Source of the DNA: Gaiellasilicea sp963789355 | GTDB taxonomy: Bacteria > Actinomycetota > Thermoleophilia > Gaiellales > Gaiellaceae | Assembly (NCBI GenBank): GCA_963789355.1 | Contig: CAWBKK010000002.1 | Span: 186,001 to 250,000, forward strand | DNA length: 64,000 nt | Direction of reading: 5' to 3' | Shown here: positions 17,604-27,608 of the stretch, one piece after another | How positions within the stretch are numbered: position 1 is the stretch's first letter | Layout of the letters: each line of letters begins with the position of its first letter | Program-made: the position numbers and the translations under genes | Notes under the pieces: generated by a model | The model's input: only the letters and a program-made list of their open reading frames with translations | Databases searched by the model: none | What the model was told of the DNA's origin: nothing

Positions 17604-18224
17604 TCAGCGTTCCTCTAGCGCGCGCTGGAGCGCGGCCACCTGTTGCTCGAGCCGAGCGACGCGCTCTTCGAGGGGACTTTGTGTTGAAACAACACTTTCG
17701 ACGTTCGTCGAACGCGGCGCCTGCGGCTCGGTGTCGTTCTCCGCACCGCCGAGAAGCTGGCGCCAGCGATCCTGGCTCTGGCCGGGCCGGCGCGGCAGCT
17801 TCTCGACGAGCTCTGCGTCGGCCAGCGCGTCGAGCGCACGGTCGACGTCCTCGATCGATCCGTACGGATAGAGCCGCTCGACCCGCTGCTTCAACTCGCC
17901 CGGAGTCTGCGGGCCGCGCAGCATCAGCACGGCGAGCAGTGCGATCTGCGAGGGAACGCGGCCAAGGGCGTCGTCGAGCAGGTGGCGGAACTTGGCGACG
18001 CGGCTGCCGGGCCCGCTTGCGAGTCGCGCCCAGCCGCGCCGCGAGAGCCGGTCGAGCGCCGCGCGAATCTCCGCCTCGTCGTAGTCGACCACCGGCTCGC
18101 GGTTCGTCGCCTGGTTGCAGGCGAGCCGGAGCCCGTTCAGCGAGAGGGGATACTGGTCGGGCGTCGTGCGCTGCTTCTCGATCAGGCACCCGAGCACCCG
18201 GATCTCGACCGCGTCCGCGTCCAC
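17604..18224 (-). CDS. YceH/DUF480 winged-helix protein
   Basis: A 206-aa protein of the YceH (UPF0502) family. Signature LGCLIEKQRTTPDQYPLSLN at 11-30 and ACNQATNREPV, followed by two winged-helix units and a C-terminal coiled coil (LEERVARLEQQVAALQRALEE). Function is not established in any organism. Residues 171-184 are encoded by a palindromic repeat found in two other genes here, inserted just before the coiled coil. GTG start; TACCGT (minus strand, 18231-18236) ends 6 nt upstream: likely leaderless. Confidence 0.88.
   Translation of the reverse strand: MDADAVEIRVLGCLIEKQRTTPDQYPLSLNGLRLACNQATNREPVVDYDEAEIRAALDRLSRRGWARLASGPGSRVAKFRHLLDDALGRVPSQIALLAVLMLRGPQTPGELKQRVERLYPYGSIEDVDRALDALADAELVEKLPRRPGQSQDRWRQLLGGAENDTEPQAPRSTNVESVVSTQSPLEERVARLEQQVAALQRALEER
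17674..17714 (-). repeat. in-frame palindromic insert, copy A (in yceH)
   Basis: Two adjacent hairpins: GTGTTG-AAA-CAACAC at 17681-17695 and CGTTCG-T-CGAACG at 17702-17714. On the coding strand the unit reads in frame as RSTNVESVVSTQSP. It shares flanks and frame with copies B (46112-46150) and C (38182-38207). Confidence 0.75.
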
Positions 18225-18282
18225 GCCGAGACGGTAACGCTTGGCGGGAGGCCGCGGCGAGGCGGCCTCCCGGAGCGTGCCG

Positions 18283-18771
18283 TTAGACGAACTCGAGCCC
18301 GTGCCGGGGTGCGGCTTCGACGTACCGGGCTGCGACCTCGTCGACGTTGTCGGGCTGATCCTGCGTTCCGTTCGGCGCCGGCTCGAGCGTCTCCTCGAAG
18401 AACCGCTCGATGCCCGCCGGCGTGAACGTCAGCACGAGTCGCGCCGTCTCCGTTCCGGCGTTGCGGAAGCAGTGGACTTCGCCGCGGGGGACGTTGACGA
18501 AGTCCCCGGGGCCGGCGGTGATCGTCTCGTCGCCGAGGCGGAACTCGATCTCGCCCTCGACCAGGTAGAAGGTCTCGTCCTCGTCCCGGTGGATGTGCGG
18601 CGGCGGGCCCCCGCCCGGTGGCACGTGGGCCTCCATCGCGAAGTAGGCGCCGCCCGACTCCTCGCCGGTGACGAGGAACGTGTAGTGGTCGCCCGGGCCC
18701 CAGTAAGCGGGGCCTGTTGCGACCGGGCGGTGGAAGAGCCGCGCGCCCGTTTGCGTGTGTGTGGTGGTCAT
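18283..18771 (-). CDS. cupin-domain protein
   Basis: A 162-aa small beta-barrel protein. Cupin motif 1 (PPHIHRDEDETFYLVEGEIEF) supplies two His and a Glu; motif 2 (PGDFVNVPRGEVHCFRN) supplies the third His. This is a complete metal site of a quercetinase- or isomerase-like cupin. It follows the FAD oxidoreductase with an ATGA overlap, so both act together on an unknown small molecule. Confidence 0.85.
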   Translation of the reverse strand: MTTTHTQTGARLFHRPVATGPAYWGPGDHYTFLVTGEESGGAYFAMEAHVPPGGGPPPHIHRDEDETFYLVEGEIEFRLGDETITAGPGDFVNVPRGEVHCFRNAGTETARLVLTFTPAGIERFFEETLEPAPNGTQDQPDNVDEVAARYVEAAPRHGLEFV

Positions 18772-20168
18772 CGTGTCTCCGAGAAGGCCGGCGGGATCGG
18801 ATGGTTGCTGCGGACGAGCTCGGTCGGGTCGACGATCGCCTTGATCCGGCGCAGGCGGTGGTAGCTGGCGCTCGAGAAGAGCGTCGCCGCCTTCCGCCGG
18901 CCCTCGGCGAAGTTCATGTACGTGTGGTCGGCCTCCCAGGGCGCGAGCGCTTCCCGGGTCGCGACGACCGCGTCGTGCACCAGCTCGCCGAGCTCTGGCG
19001 TCGGGGCGAACCCGACCGCGAACATCAGGTACGGCGCCTCGAAGGCGTCGATCGCGCCGTGCTGCGACGACCGGCGTCCGACCGCTCCGCCGAGATGGCG
19101 GATCTCCGCCGAGAGGATCGGCGAGCCGACGACCGACTCGACGAAGAGATCGACGAAGTGATCGTCGACGTCGTCGAGCATGCCGCCGTCGCCGACCGCC
19201 GGAACGGGCTCCTCCGGATCCATGTGCAGGTGGCTGAGGCCCTCGATCGGCATCCAGTCGACCGTGTCCATCACCGGGCCGAGCTGACGCAGCGGCTCGA
19301 GGAGACGGTCGGCCTCCTCCTGCTCGCCGAGCCAGATCGCCTGGACGACGACGAACGACTGGCCGCGAACCGGCTCCGGGATCTCCGGGATCGGCGGGAA
19401 CTGGAGGATGCGGCCGACGGAGGTCATCTCGTCTGGGACGTCGCTCGTCCAGGCACGCCATGCCTTCAGCACCTCGCCCGCGCGGTCGACCGGGTACCAG
19501 AGGATGCCGGCGTAGACCTGCTCGATCGGGAAGAGGTTGAACTCGATCGCGGTCACGATCGCGAACGAGCCGCCGCCGCCGCGCAGGGCCCAGAACAGGT
19601 CGGGCTCGTTCGCCCAGTCGGTGCGGACGAGATCCCCGGACGCCGTCACGACCTCGATCGCCGTCACCTGGTTGGCGCCGATCCCGTGCTTGCGGGCGAG
19701 CCAGGAGAGGCCGCCTCCGAGCGTGTAGCCGACGACGCCGACGTCGGGCGAGGAGCCGGCGAGCGCCGCGAGACCGTGCTCCGCCGCGGCCTCGACGACC
19801 TCGATCCAGATCACGCCGGCCTCGGCGCGGGCGATCCGATTTTCGGGGTCGATCGTGACGCCGCGCATCCGGTGCGTCTTCAGCAGGATCGTGTCGGCGA
19901 GATCGCCGAGCGCGCTCGCGTTGTGGCCGGTGCCCTGGGGCGCGACGCGGAAGCCGTGGGCCTTCGCGAACGCGACCGTCGCGGCGACGTCGGCAGCCGA
20001 TTCGGCCTGGACGACGGCGACCGGATTCTGGTCGATGGCGAGGTTCCAGGCGAGACGAGCCTCGTCCCAGTCGCTGTCGCCTGGCGCGGCGACATCGCCG
20101 TCCAGCACGTTGCGGAGCGGGCTGACGTCCAGCCCAGCGGTCTCGAGCCTTGACAGGATTTCGGTCAT
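18768..20168 (-). CDS. FAD-linked oxidase (berberine-bridge-enzyme type)
   Basis: A 466-aa PCMH-type flavoprotein. N-terminal FAD domain with QGTGHNA, where His82 is the expected covalent flavin attachment; the VGYTLGGGLSWLARKHG block lacks the Cys of bi-covalent enzymes. The C-terminus has YMNFAEG and YHRLRRIKAIVDP, typical of the BBE domain. Probably oxidises a sugar or alkaloid-like alcohol. ATG preceded by GGAGGTGAC, one of the few clear Shine-Dalgarno sites here. Confidence 0.9.
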   Translation of the reverse strand: MTEILSRLETAGLDVSPLRNVLDGDVAAPGDSDWDEARLAWNLAIDQNPVAVVQAESAADVAATVAFAKAHGFRVAPQGTGHNASALGDLADTILLKTHRMRGVTIDPENRIARAEAGVIWIEVVEAAAEHGLAALAGSSPDVGVVGYTLGGGLSWLARKHGIGANQVTAIEVVTASGDLVRTDWANEPDLFWALRGGGGSFAIVTAIEFNLFPIEQVYAGILWYPVDRAGEVLKAWRAWTSDVPDEMTSVGRILQFPPIPEIPEPVRGQSFVVVQAIWLGEQEEADRLLEPLRQLGPVMDTVDWMPIEGLSHLHMDPEEPVPAVGDGGMLDDVDDHFVDLFVESVVGSPILSAEIRHLGGAVGRRSSQHGAIDAFEAPYLMFAVGFAPTPELGELVHDAVVATREALAPWEADHTYMNFAEGRRKAATLFSSASYHRLRRIKAIVDPTELVRSNHPIPPAFSETR

Positions 20169-20248
20169 TCGTAGTCACCTCCGTAGCGGTAACCACATGC
20201 TGCGGGAGCGCGGGGCTGCAGCGCATCGGCCCGGGGATCGAACTCGCG

Positions 20249-21790
20249 TCAGCCCTGAGGACGAGCCGGGCTCGTCCGGGCGGACGAGGGTGCGGGGTGC
20301 TGGCCGCCGGTTTCCAGACGCCTGCGCGTCGGCGTGGTCGAGATCGAGACCGCGATCGCGGCGGCGACGAGGGCGGTGACGGCGCTGAGCGCGAACGTGA
20401 TCGTGAACGCCGACTCGGCCGGCACCGACGAATCGCCGATCGTCCGCGCGGTCAGCAGCGCGGCGCCGACCTGGCCGCCGACGACGGCGCCGATCATCCG
20501 GACGACGGTGTTCATGCCGCCCGCGACGCCCATCTCGCGGGCGTCGACGTTGTCGGCGATCAGCCCGGCCATCGCCGCGAATGCGGCCCCGACGCCGAAC
20601 CCGAGCAGCGCGCTCGCGAGCAGCACGGGGACGGGATCGTCGTGCGCGACGGCGAACAGGAGCGCGGACGCGCTGACGACGAGCATCCCGCCCGCGAGCG
20701 CCCACTTCGACCCGTAGTGGCGACCGATCGTCCCTGCGAGGGGGCCGGCGACGAGCATCGCCAGCGAGCTCGGGAGCAGGTAGAGACCCGCCTTCGTGGC
20801 GCTGGCCCCGAACCCGTAGCCGTTGCCGGAATCCGTGACGACGAAGGCCGGGATCAGGACGAAGCAGCTGAAGAGCGCGAACCCCGAGATCAGGGTGGCG
20901 ACGTTCGTGAGCAGGATCGGCCGGTGCGCGAGCATGCGCAGGTCGACCATCGGCGAGCTCGAGCGCGACTCGACGACTCCCCAGAGGCCGAGGCTGGCGG
21001 CTCCGAGGGCGAGCACGCCGAGCAGCGGCGGCGAGTCCCAACCCCAGTGCTCGCCCTCGGTCAGCGCCACCATCAGCGAGAGCAGTCCGCCCGAGAGCAG
21101 CAGCGCACCCGGCACGTCGACCTTCGACGGCGACCGGATCGGCGACTCCGGCACGTAGCGGTGGATGAGCACCAGGGAGAGCGCCACCGGGATCGAGCCG
21201 AGCAGGAAGAGCAGCCGCCAGGAGAAGTTGTCCACGATCACGCCGGAGAGGACGATGCCGAAGCCGCCGCCGACGCCCCAGACCGCCGAGAGCACGCCGA
21301 TCGCGACCTTGACCTTCTCGGCCGGGAACTCGTCGCGGATGATCGCGAAGGCGAGCGGGAACAGGGCGCCGCCCGCGCCCGAGATGACGCGGAAGGCGAT
21401 CAGCGACCAGAGATTCCACGCAAACGCGGCCCCGAGGCAGCCGGCCACGAAGAGGCTGAGGCTGATCAGCAGCAGCCGCTCCTTGCCGAACTGGTCGCCG
21501 AGCCGGCCGAGGATCGGCGTCAGCACCGCGGCCGAGACGAGGAAGCCCGTCAGCACCCAGGTCGTCCAGGCCGTGCTCTGCCCGAACTCCTCCTGGAAGG
21601 TGTTCAGCGCGGGAAAGACCATCGTCTGCTGCAGCGAGAACGCGGCGCCGGCCAGCGTCAGGATCGCGAGCGTGACGTTGTAGTGCTGGCGTGACGGATC
21701 GATGACTAGGAGGGTTCGGCGGAATAGTGGCTGTGCCGCTGGGCCGCGCTGCTCGCCCCGATGCGGCGTCCTCGGTCGCGCCGATAGCAA
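20249..21790 (-). CDS. MFS drug-efflux transporter (DHA2, 14 TM)
   Basis: Up to 513 aa with about 14 membrane segments. The MFS motif GRLGDQFGKERLL and the long DHA2 topology point to a proton-driven multidrug or metabolite exporter. The start is a problem: the natural N-terminus looks like IDPSRQHYNVTLAILTLAG, but there is no ATG/GTG/TTG there. The only in-frame start is a TTG inside the foldback repeat at 21707-21872. The gene may use a rare start or be impaired by the insertion. An 8-bp hairpin (20259-20277) lies just inside its 3' end. Confidence 0.82.
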   Translation of the reverse strand: MLSARPRTPHRGEQRGPAAQPLFRRTLLVIDPSRQHYNVTLAILTLAGAAFSLQQTMVFPALNTFQEEFGQSTAWTTWVLTGFLVSAAVLTPILGRLGDQFGKERLLLISLSLFVAGCLGAAFAWNLWSLIAFRVISGAGGALFPLAFAIIRDEFPAEKVKVAIGVLSAVWGVGGGFGIVLSGVIVDNFSWRLLFLLGSIPVALSLVLIHRYVPESPIRSPSKVDVPGALLLSGGLLSLMVALTEGEHWGWDSPPLLGVLALGAASLGLWGVVESRSSSPMVDLRMLAHRPILLTNVATLISGFALFSCFVLIPAFVVTDSGNGYGFGASATKAGLYLLPSSLAMLVAGPLAGTIGRHYGSKWALAGGMLVVSASALLFAVAHDDPVPVLLASALLGFGVGAAFAAMAGLIADNVDAREMGVAGGMNTVVRMIGAVVGGQVGAALLTARTIGDSSVPAESAFTITFALSAVTALVAAAIAVSISTTPTRRRLETGGQHPAPSSARTSPARPQG

Positions 21791-21869
21791 CCACTATCGG
21801 CGCTCGCTGCGTCCTTGCCTCGGAACGAGCATCGCACCCCAGCGACGAGCACCATTCCGCCGAACCCTC

Positions 21870-21872
<3 letters not shown>
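21707..21872. mobile_element. foldback MITE-like element at the ettA/MFS junction
   Basis: A 166-bp imperfect palindrome. The outer ends TAGGAGGGTTCGGCGGAAT (21707-21725) and its reverse complement (21854-21872) match perfectly over 19 bp. The centre is a perfect 10-bp hairpin (21777-21786 with 21794-21803). The arms between are also recognisably complementary. TA at both outer ends would fit the 2-bp target duplication of IS630/mariner-type elements. No coding capacity. It supplies the last base of the ettA stop codon and the only start of the MFS frame. Confidence 0.65.
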
Positions 21873-23540
<1,668 letters not shown>

Positions 23541-23606
23541 GTCCCGCTCCGGCGCCGGCAAAGCCGGCACCTCCGCTCCTGGCCGGCTCCGTCGAGCCTA
23601 CGCCGG
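23541..23606 (-). repeat. 66-bp leader repeat, copy 1 (before ettA)
   Basis: Ends directly at the ettA GTG. It holds, in transcription order, TAGGCT (possible -10), GACGGAGCCGGCC, AGGAGCGGAGG, a GCCGGC-TTT-GCCGGC hairpin and a GGAGCGGG ribosome-binding site. It aligns with 59170-59235 with only a handful of differences. Confidence 0.75.
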
Positions 23607-23662
23607 CAGACCGCTGCGTCTAGGGATTCCATAGAGGGTCACGATAGCCATAGGCTGCCGGG

Positions 23663-24112
23663 ATGCCCGAGCTCTACTTCGAGGACCTCGCGCCTGGGCA
23701 GGTGGTCGAGCTCGGCAGCGTTCTGGTGACGCAGGAAGCGATCCTCGATTTCGCCACGCGGTTCGATCCGCAGTCGTTCCACGTCGATCCCGAAGCCGCC
23801 AAGGACTCGGTCTTCGGCGGCTTGATCGCCAGCGGCTGGCACACGGGCGCGATGTGGATGCGGCTCTACGTCGACTCGCTCCTCGACGGCGCGGCCAGCA
23901 TGGGCTCGCCGGGGATCGAGGAGCTCCGCTGGCTGGCGCCGGTGCGGCCCGGAGACACGCTCACCGGCCGGTTGACCGTGCTGGAGACGACGCCGTCCGA
24001 GCGGCGCCCCGATCGCGGCACCGTCCGGATCCGGGGCGAGATGCTCAATCAGGACGGCGTCACCGTGATGGCGATGACCTCGCGCGGCCACTTCGGGCGC
24101 CGGCCCGCGTGA
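23663..24112 (+). CDS. MaoC-like hotdog-fold dehydratase
   Basis: A 149-aa hotdog-fold protein. The hydratase-2 block FATRFDPQSFHVDPEAAKDS carries the Asp and His expected for enoyl-CoA hydration, followed by FGGLIASGWHTGAM. Likely acts on an acyl-CoA. TAGGCT (23651-23656) ends 6 nt before the ATG, so probably leaderless. The methyltransferase follows with a GTGA overlap. Confidence 0.88.
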   Translation: MPELYFEDLAPGQVVELGSVLVTQEAILDFATRFDPQSFHVDPEAAKDSVFGGLIASGWHTGAMWMRLYVDSLLDGAASMGSPGIEELRWLAPVRPGDTLTGRLTVLETTPSERRPDRGTVRIRGEMLNQDGVTVMAMTSRGHFGRRPA

Positions 24113-24753
24113 CCGGCTGCTGCGCCCGCCACGGGCAGGAGGAGTTCTTCGGCGAGAAGTCCGCAGCCAACGATGCCCGCAGGTACCGCCGCAAGGGCGC
24201 CGACCCGATGGCGCGCTCCCTGGCGCGGCGGGCCGCGGCGCAGGGGGTGGAGGGCGCGAGCGTGCTCGAGATCGGCGGCGGGGTCGGTCAGGTTGCGCTC
24301 GAGCTGCTGAAGGCAGGAGCTGCGTCGGCCGAGGTGGTCGAGCTCCTGCCCGCCTACGAGCCGTTCGTGCGCGAGCTGGCCTCCGAGGCCGGAGTGGCCG
24401 AGCGGATCTCGTTCCGGACGGCGGATCTCGTCGCAGACCCGGCGTCCGCGGCTCCTGCGGACGTGGTCGTCCTGAACAAGGTCGTCTGCTGCACCCCCGA
24501 CGGGGTCCCGCTGGCCGGGATCGGGGCTTCGCTGGCCCGGAGGACGATCGTGCTCAGCTTCCCGCGCCAGGTCTGGTGGACCAAGACCGGCCTGGCGACG
24601 CTCAACCTCATTCTGCGCCTGCGGGGGCGCCGCTTCCGTGTCTTCGTCCACCCGCAGGCGGCGCTCGAGGGAGCCGTCGGGGCGCACGGCTTCGCCCGTG
24701 TCTCGGAGCGGAACGGGCCGCTGTTTCGGATCGTCGCGTTCGAGCGCGTCTAG
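24109..24753 (+). CDS. SAM-dependent methyltransferase
   Basis: A 214-aa class I methyltransferase. The SAM motif is VLEIGGGVGQVALEL, followed by the acidic strand VVELLPAYEP and motif IV ADVVVLNKVVCC. The N-terminus has a Cys-Cys pair and the block FFGEKSAANDARRYRRKGAD. Similar proteins are annotated as generic methyltransferases; substrate unknown. GTG start overlapping the MaoC stop. Confidence 0.82.
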   Translation: MTGCCARHGQEEFFGEKSAANDARRYRRKGADPMARSLARRAAAQGVEGASVLEIGGGVGQVALELLKAGAASAEVVELLPAYEPFVRELASEAGVAERISFRTADLVADPASAAPADVVVLNKVVCCTPDGVPLAGIGASLARRTIVLSFPRQVWWTKTGLATLNLILRLRGRRFRVFVHPQAALEGAVGAHGFARVSERNGPLFRIVAFERV

Positions 24754-24763
24754 GCTTCGCCCC

Positions 24764-25378
24764 ATGAGCGAGCTCGGCCTCTTCCCGCTCGGGATCGTGC
24801 TGTTGCCCAGCGAGCAGATCCCGCTGCACATCTTCGAGGACCGCTATCAGGAGCTGATCGGGGAGTGCCTGGCTGAGGAGCGCGAGTTCGGGCTCGTCTT
24901 CGCCGACGAGGACGGGTTGCGCGAGATCGGGACGCGTGCAGCGGTGACCGAGGTGCTCGACCGCTTCGACGACGGCCGGCTGAACATCGTCGCCGAGGGT
25001 CGCGAGCGGTTCCGGCTGCTCGAGCTGACTCAGGGCCGCTCCTTCCAGACCGGGATCGTGGAGGAGATCGCCGACGAGCCGGACACGGCCGACCCCGCCG
25101 ACACCGAGCACGCGCTCGAGCTCTACCACCGCCTCGTCGAGCTGACGGGCGCGGAAGTCGAGGAGCCTCGGCTCGATGTGCCGCAGCTCTCGTTCGAGCT
25201 CGCCGGCCGCTTCGAGTTCGCTCCCGAGCTGAAGCAGCGCCTGTTGCAGCTGACCTCGGAGCGAGGCCGGATGAAGCTGCTCGCCGAGCTCCTCGCCGGC
25301 GCTGCCACCGCGGTCGAGCGCGAGCGCGAGATCGCCGAGCGCGCCCACGGCAACGGCAAGGTGGATCCCAGGTCGTGA
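24764..25378 (+). CDS. Lon N-terminal (substrate-binding) domain protein
   Basis: A 204-aa stand-alone Lon-N/PUA-like domain protein without protease or ATPase parts. Key block: LFPLGIVLLPSEQIPLHIFEDRYQ, then VTEVLDRFDDGRLNIVAEGRERFRL. Such proteins are widespread in actinobacteria; role unproven. TAGGCT (24751-24756, overlapping the methyltransferase stop) ends 7 nt before the ATG: likely leaderless. Confidence 0.88.
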   Translation: MSELGLFPLGIVLLPSEQIPLHIFEDRYQELIGECLAEEREFGLVFADEDGLREIGTRAAVTEVLDRFDDGRLNIVAEGRERFRLLELTQGRSFQTGIVEEIADEPDTADPADTEHALELYHRLVELTGAEVEEPRLDVPQLSFELAGRFEFAPELKQRLLQLTSERGRMKLLAELLAGAATAVEREREIAERAHGNGKVDPRS

Positions 25379-25394
25379 CACGTACCATGACGTC

Positions 25395-26639
25395 GTGGCC
25401 GTAACAGCCGACGCGAAGCTCGACGTTCAGCGCATCCGCGCCGACTTCCCCTACCTCGAGGAGCTCTCGAACGGGAAGCCCGTCGCCTTCCTCGACTCGG
25501 CTGCATCGACCCAGAAGCCGCGCCAGGTGCTCGACGCGATGTACGAGTTCTACTCGCACCGCTACGCGAACGTGCACCGGGGCGTCTACCGCCTCGCCGA
25601 GCGCGCGACCGAGGGGTACGAGGGCGCCCGTGAGAAGGTGCGCGCGTTCGTCAACGCCCCGTCCACACGCGAGATCGTCTTCACCCGCAGCGCCACCGAG
25701 GGGATCAACCTCGTCGCCTACGCGTGGGGCCTCGAGAACCTGGGGCCCGGCGACGTCGTCGTGATCACCGAGCTCGAGCACCACTCGAACTTCGTCCCGT
25801 GGCAGTTCGTCGCCAACCGCACCGGCGCGAGCTTCAGGCACATCCCGATCGACGACGCCGGCGAGCTGCAGCTGGACTCGCTCGACGCGATCGCGGCGTC
25901 CGGGAAGGTCAAGGTCGTCGCGAACAACCTCGTCTCGAACTCGCTCGGCACGATCAACCCGGTCGAGAAGCTCGCCGCGTGGGCGCACGAGCAGGGCGCG
26001 ATCATGGTCGTCGACGCGGCGCAGGCGGCGCCGCACCGGCCGATCGACGTCCAGGCGCTCGGCTGCGACTTCCTCGCGATCTCCTCGCACAAGCTCTGCG
26101 GCCCGAGCGGGGTCGGAGCGCTCTGGGGGAAGGCGGAGCTGCTCGAGCAGATGTCGCCCTTCAACCTCGGCGGCGAGATGATCCGCTCGGTCGCGCTCGA
26201 CCGGACGAGCTGGAACGAGCTGCCGTACAAGTTCGAGGCCGGTACGCCGGCGATCGGCGAGGCGTACGGCTTCGGCGTCGCGATCGACTACCTCTCCGAG
26301 CTCGGCCTCGACGCAATCGAGCGCCACGAGCACGAGCTGACCGAGTACGCGCTCGGGAGGCTGTCGGAGCTCGACTGGGTCCGGGTCTTCGGCCCGCCCG
26401 TCGAGCGGCGTGCCGGGATCGTCTCGTTCGACGTCGCGGGGATCCACCCGCACGACGTGGCGCAGATTCTCGACTGGGAGGGGGTCGCGGTGCGCGCGGG
26501 CCATCACTGCACCCAGCCGCTGATGACCCGCCTCGGTGTCGCGGCGACGACGCGCGCGAGCTTCTACCTCTACACGATCCCCGAGGAGATCGACCGGCTC
26601 GTCGACGGCCTCCACAAGGTCAAGCAGCAACTGGGCTGA
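25395..26639 (+). CDS. sufS: cysteine desulfurase SufS
   Basis: A 414-aa class II PLP enzyme that takes sulfur from cysteine for Fe-S clusters. PLP Lys233 lies in SSHKLCGPSG and the persulfide Cys372 in RAGHHCTQPLM. It hands sulfur to SufU, encoded next with a 1-nt overlap. TACCAT (25383-25388) ends 6 nt before the GTG, so the sulfur-donor operon has its own likely leaderless promoter, 15 kb from sufCBD. Confidence 0.96.
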   Translation: MAVTADAKLDVQRIRADFPYLEELSNGKPVAFLDSAASTQKPRQVLDAMYEFYSHRYANVHRGVYRLAERATEGYEGAREKVRAFVNAPSTREIVFTRSATEGINLVAYAWGLENLGPGDVVVITELEHHSNFVPWQFVANRTGASFRHIPIDDAGELQLDSLDAIAASGKVKVVANNLVSNSLGTINPVEKLAAWAHEQGAIMVVDAAQAAPHRPIDVQALGCDFLAISSHKLCGPSGVGALWGKAELLEQMSPFNLGGEMIRSVALDRTSWNELPYKFEAGTPAIGEAYGFGVAIDYLSELGLDAIERHEHELTEYALGRLSELDWVRVFGPPVERRAGIVSFDVAGIHPHDVAQILDWEGVAVRAGHHCTQPLMTRLGVAATTRASFYLYTIPEEIDRLVDGLHKVKQQLG

Positions 26640-27067
26640 TGTCGGAGTTCGATCAGCTCTACCGCGAGGTCATCCTCGACCACTACAAGAACCCGCGCAG
26701 TCACGGCCTGCTCGACGCAGCGGACGCGCAGGCCGAGGGCCAGAACCCGCTCTGCGGCGACGAGGTCACCGTGTCGCTCCGCTTCGCCGGCGAGACGATC
26801 TCGGAGGTCGGCTTCGAAGGGCGGGGTTGCGCGATCTCGCAGGCGGCGACGTCGATGCTCTCCGAGATCGTGGTCGGGCGCAGCGCCGAGGACGTAGCGC
26901 GGATGCCGAAGGAGGAGCTGCTCGAGGAGATCGGGATCCCGCTGACGCCGGTCCGGCTCAAGTGCGCGCTTCTCGGCCTCGGCGTGCTGAAGGTGGCGCT
27001 GCACAAGTCGAAGGGGACGCCGCTGCCCGACGAGTGGACGCAGGGCGACGACCTCACGATTTCGTGA
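26639..27067 (+). CDS. sufU: sulfur-transfer protein SufU
   Basis: A 142-aa zinc-dependent sulfur acceptor for SufS. Zinc and thiol ligands are visible: Cys39 and Asp41 (LCGDE), Cys64 (GRGCAIS) and Cys109 (LKCALL). It has the insertion between the second and third ligands that separates SufU from IscU scaffolds. ATG in a TGATG overlap with sufS; a Rieske gene follows with a GTGA overlap. Confidence 0.95.
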   Translation: MSEFDQLYREVILDHYKNPRSHGLLDAADAQAEGQNPLCGDEVTVSLRFAGETISEVGFEGRGCAISQAATSMLSEIVVGRSAEDVARMPKEELLEEIGIPLTPVRLKCALLGLGVLKVALHKSKGTPLPDEWTQGDDLTIS

Positions 27068-27372
27068 CGGTCGACGTCTGCCCGGTCGCCGAGCTGCCGC
27101 CGGGGCACGTGAAGATCATCTGGTCGGGGCCGCTTGCGATCGGCGTCTACAACTGCGACGGCAGCTACTACGCGATCGAGGATCGCTGCTCGCACGACGA
27201 CGGTCCGCTGTGCGAGGGCGAATGGGAGCCCGATTCGTGCATCGCGATCTGCCCCCGCCACGGCGCGCGTTTCGACATCACCACGGGTCGGCCGCTGACG
27301 CTGCCGGCCTACGAGCCGGTCGCCACCTTCCCGGTGAAGATCGAGGACGGCTGGGTGCGGGTCGATGTCTAG
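27064..27372 (+). CDS. Rieske [2Fe-2S] ferredoxin-like protein
   Basis: A 102-aa small Rieske protein. Cluster ligands Cys42 and His44 (RCSHDDG) and Cys63 and His66 (CPRHGARFD). It resembles the ferredoxin component of aromatic dioxygenases, but no oxygenase is nearby; its coupling to sufU (GTGA overlap) suggests an electron carrier for, or early client of, Fe-S assembly. Confidence 0.92.
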   Translation: MTVDVCPVAELPPGHVKIIWSGPLAIGVYNCDGSYYAIEDRCSHDDGPLCEGEWEPDSCIAICPRHGARFDITTGRPLTLPAYEPVATFPVKIEDGWVRVDV

Positions 27373-27419
27373 ATCGCCTGCTACATTCTCGCTATCCGCG
27401 GAAAGGAGGTGGTCCGGCA

Positions 27420-27461
27420 GTGGAGATTTCCAGTACGGGCAGTGGAGGTGCTAGTCGGTAG
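27420..27461 (+). CDS. 13-codon reading frame with extreme Shine-Dalgarno
   Basis: GTG to TAG encodes MEISSTGSGGASR. GAAAGGAGGTGGTCC, almost fully complementary to the 16S rRNA 3' end, lies just upstream with about 9 nt from the core to the GTG. The peptide has no recognised domain; the point may be ribosome loading on the RNA rather than the product. Codon signal is too short to judge. Confidence 0.4.
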   Translation: MEISSTGSGGASR

Positions 27462-27578
27462 GGGCGTGTCCCCGGGACCTGCAAGGGGAATCGTCTAGCC
27501 ACCGTAGGGGACTGCGCGCGACGCGCCGCCGTGAGTGAAGCGGCCGGAAGCGCCCCTGCTAATCCAGGCTAGTACCGA

Positions 27579-27608
27579 GATGAAGGGCCGCGAAAGCGGC
27601 CTTTCATC
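27579..27608. terminator. GAAA-tetraloop terminator hairpin
   Basis: GATGAAGGGCCGC pairs with GCGGCCTTTCATC over 13 bp (one G-U) around a GAAA loop. It lies between the orphan transcript and a convergent gene, so may serve both strands. There is no long T-run. Confidence 0.7.

Larger units (their letters stand above)
27394..27608 (+). ncRNA. orphan structured transcript with a tiny frame (candidate RNA)
   Basis: About 215 nt between the Rieske gene and a convergent gene. TACATT (27382-27387) is a possible -10. The RNA would contain a very long anti-SD match (27401-27415), a 13-codon frame, a C-G rich hairpin, then nested helices: CTAGCC (27495-27500) with GGCTAG (27568-27573), GTAGGGG (27504-27510) with CCCCTGC (27553-27559), enclosing GCGCG-CGA-CGCGC and a GCCGC/GCGGC hairpin. 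It ends in a 13-bp GAAA-capped hairpin. No known RNA family was recognised. Confidence 0.45.

Noticed and set aside
20220..20260. Possible tRNA 3' part (GTTCGATCCC on the minus strand)
   Set aside because: T-stem does not pair and no anticodon or acceptor arm is present; it overlaps the end of the MFS gene.
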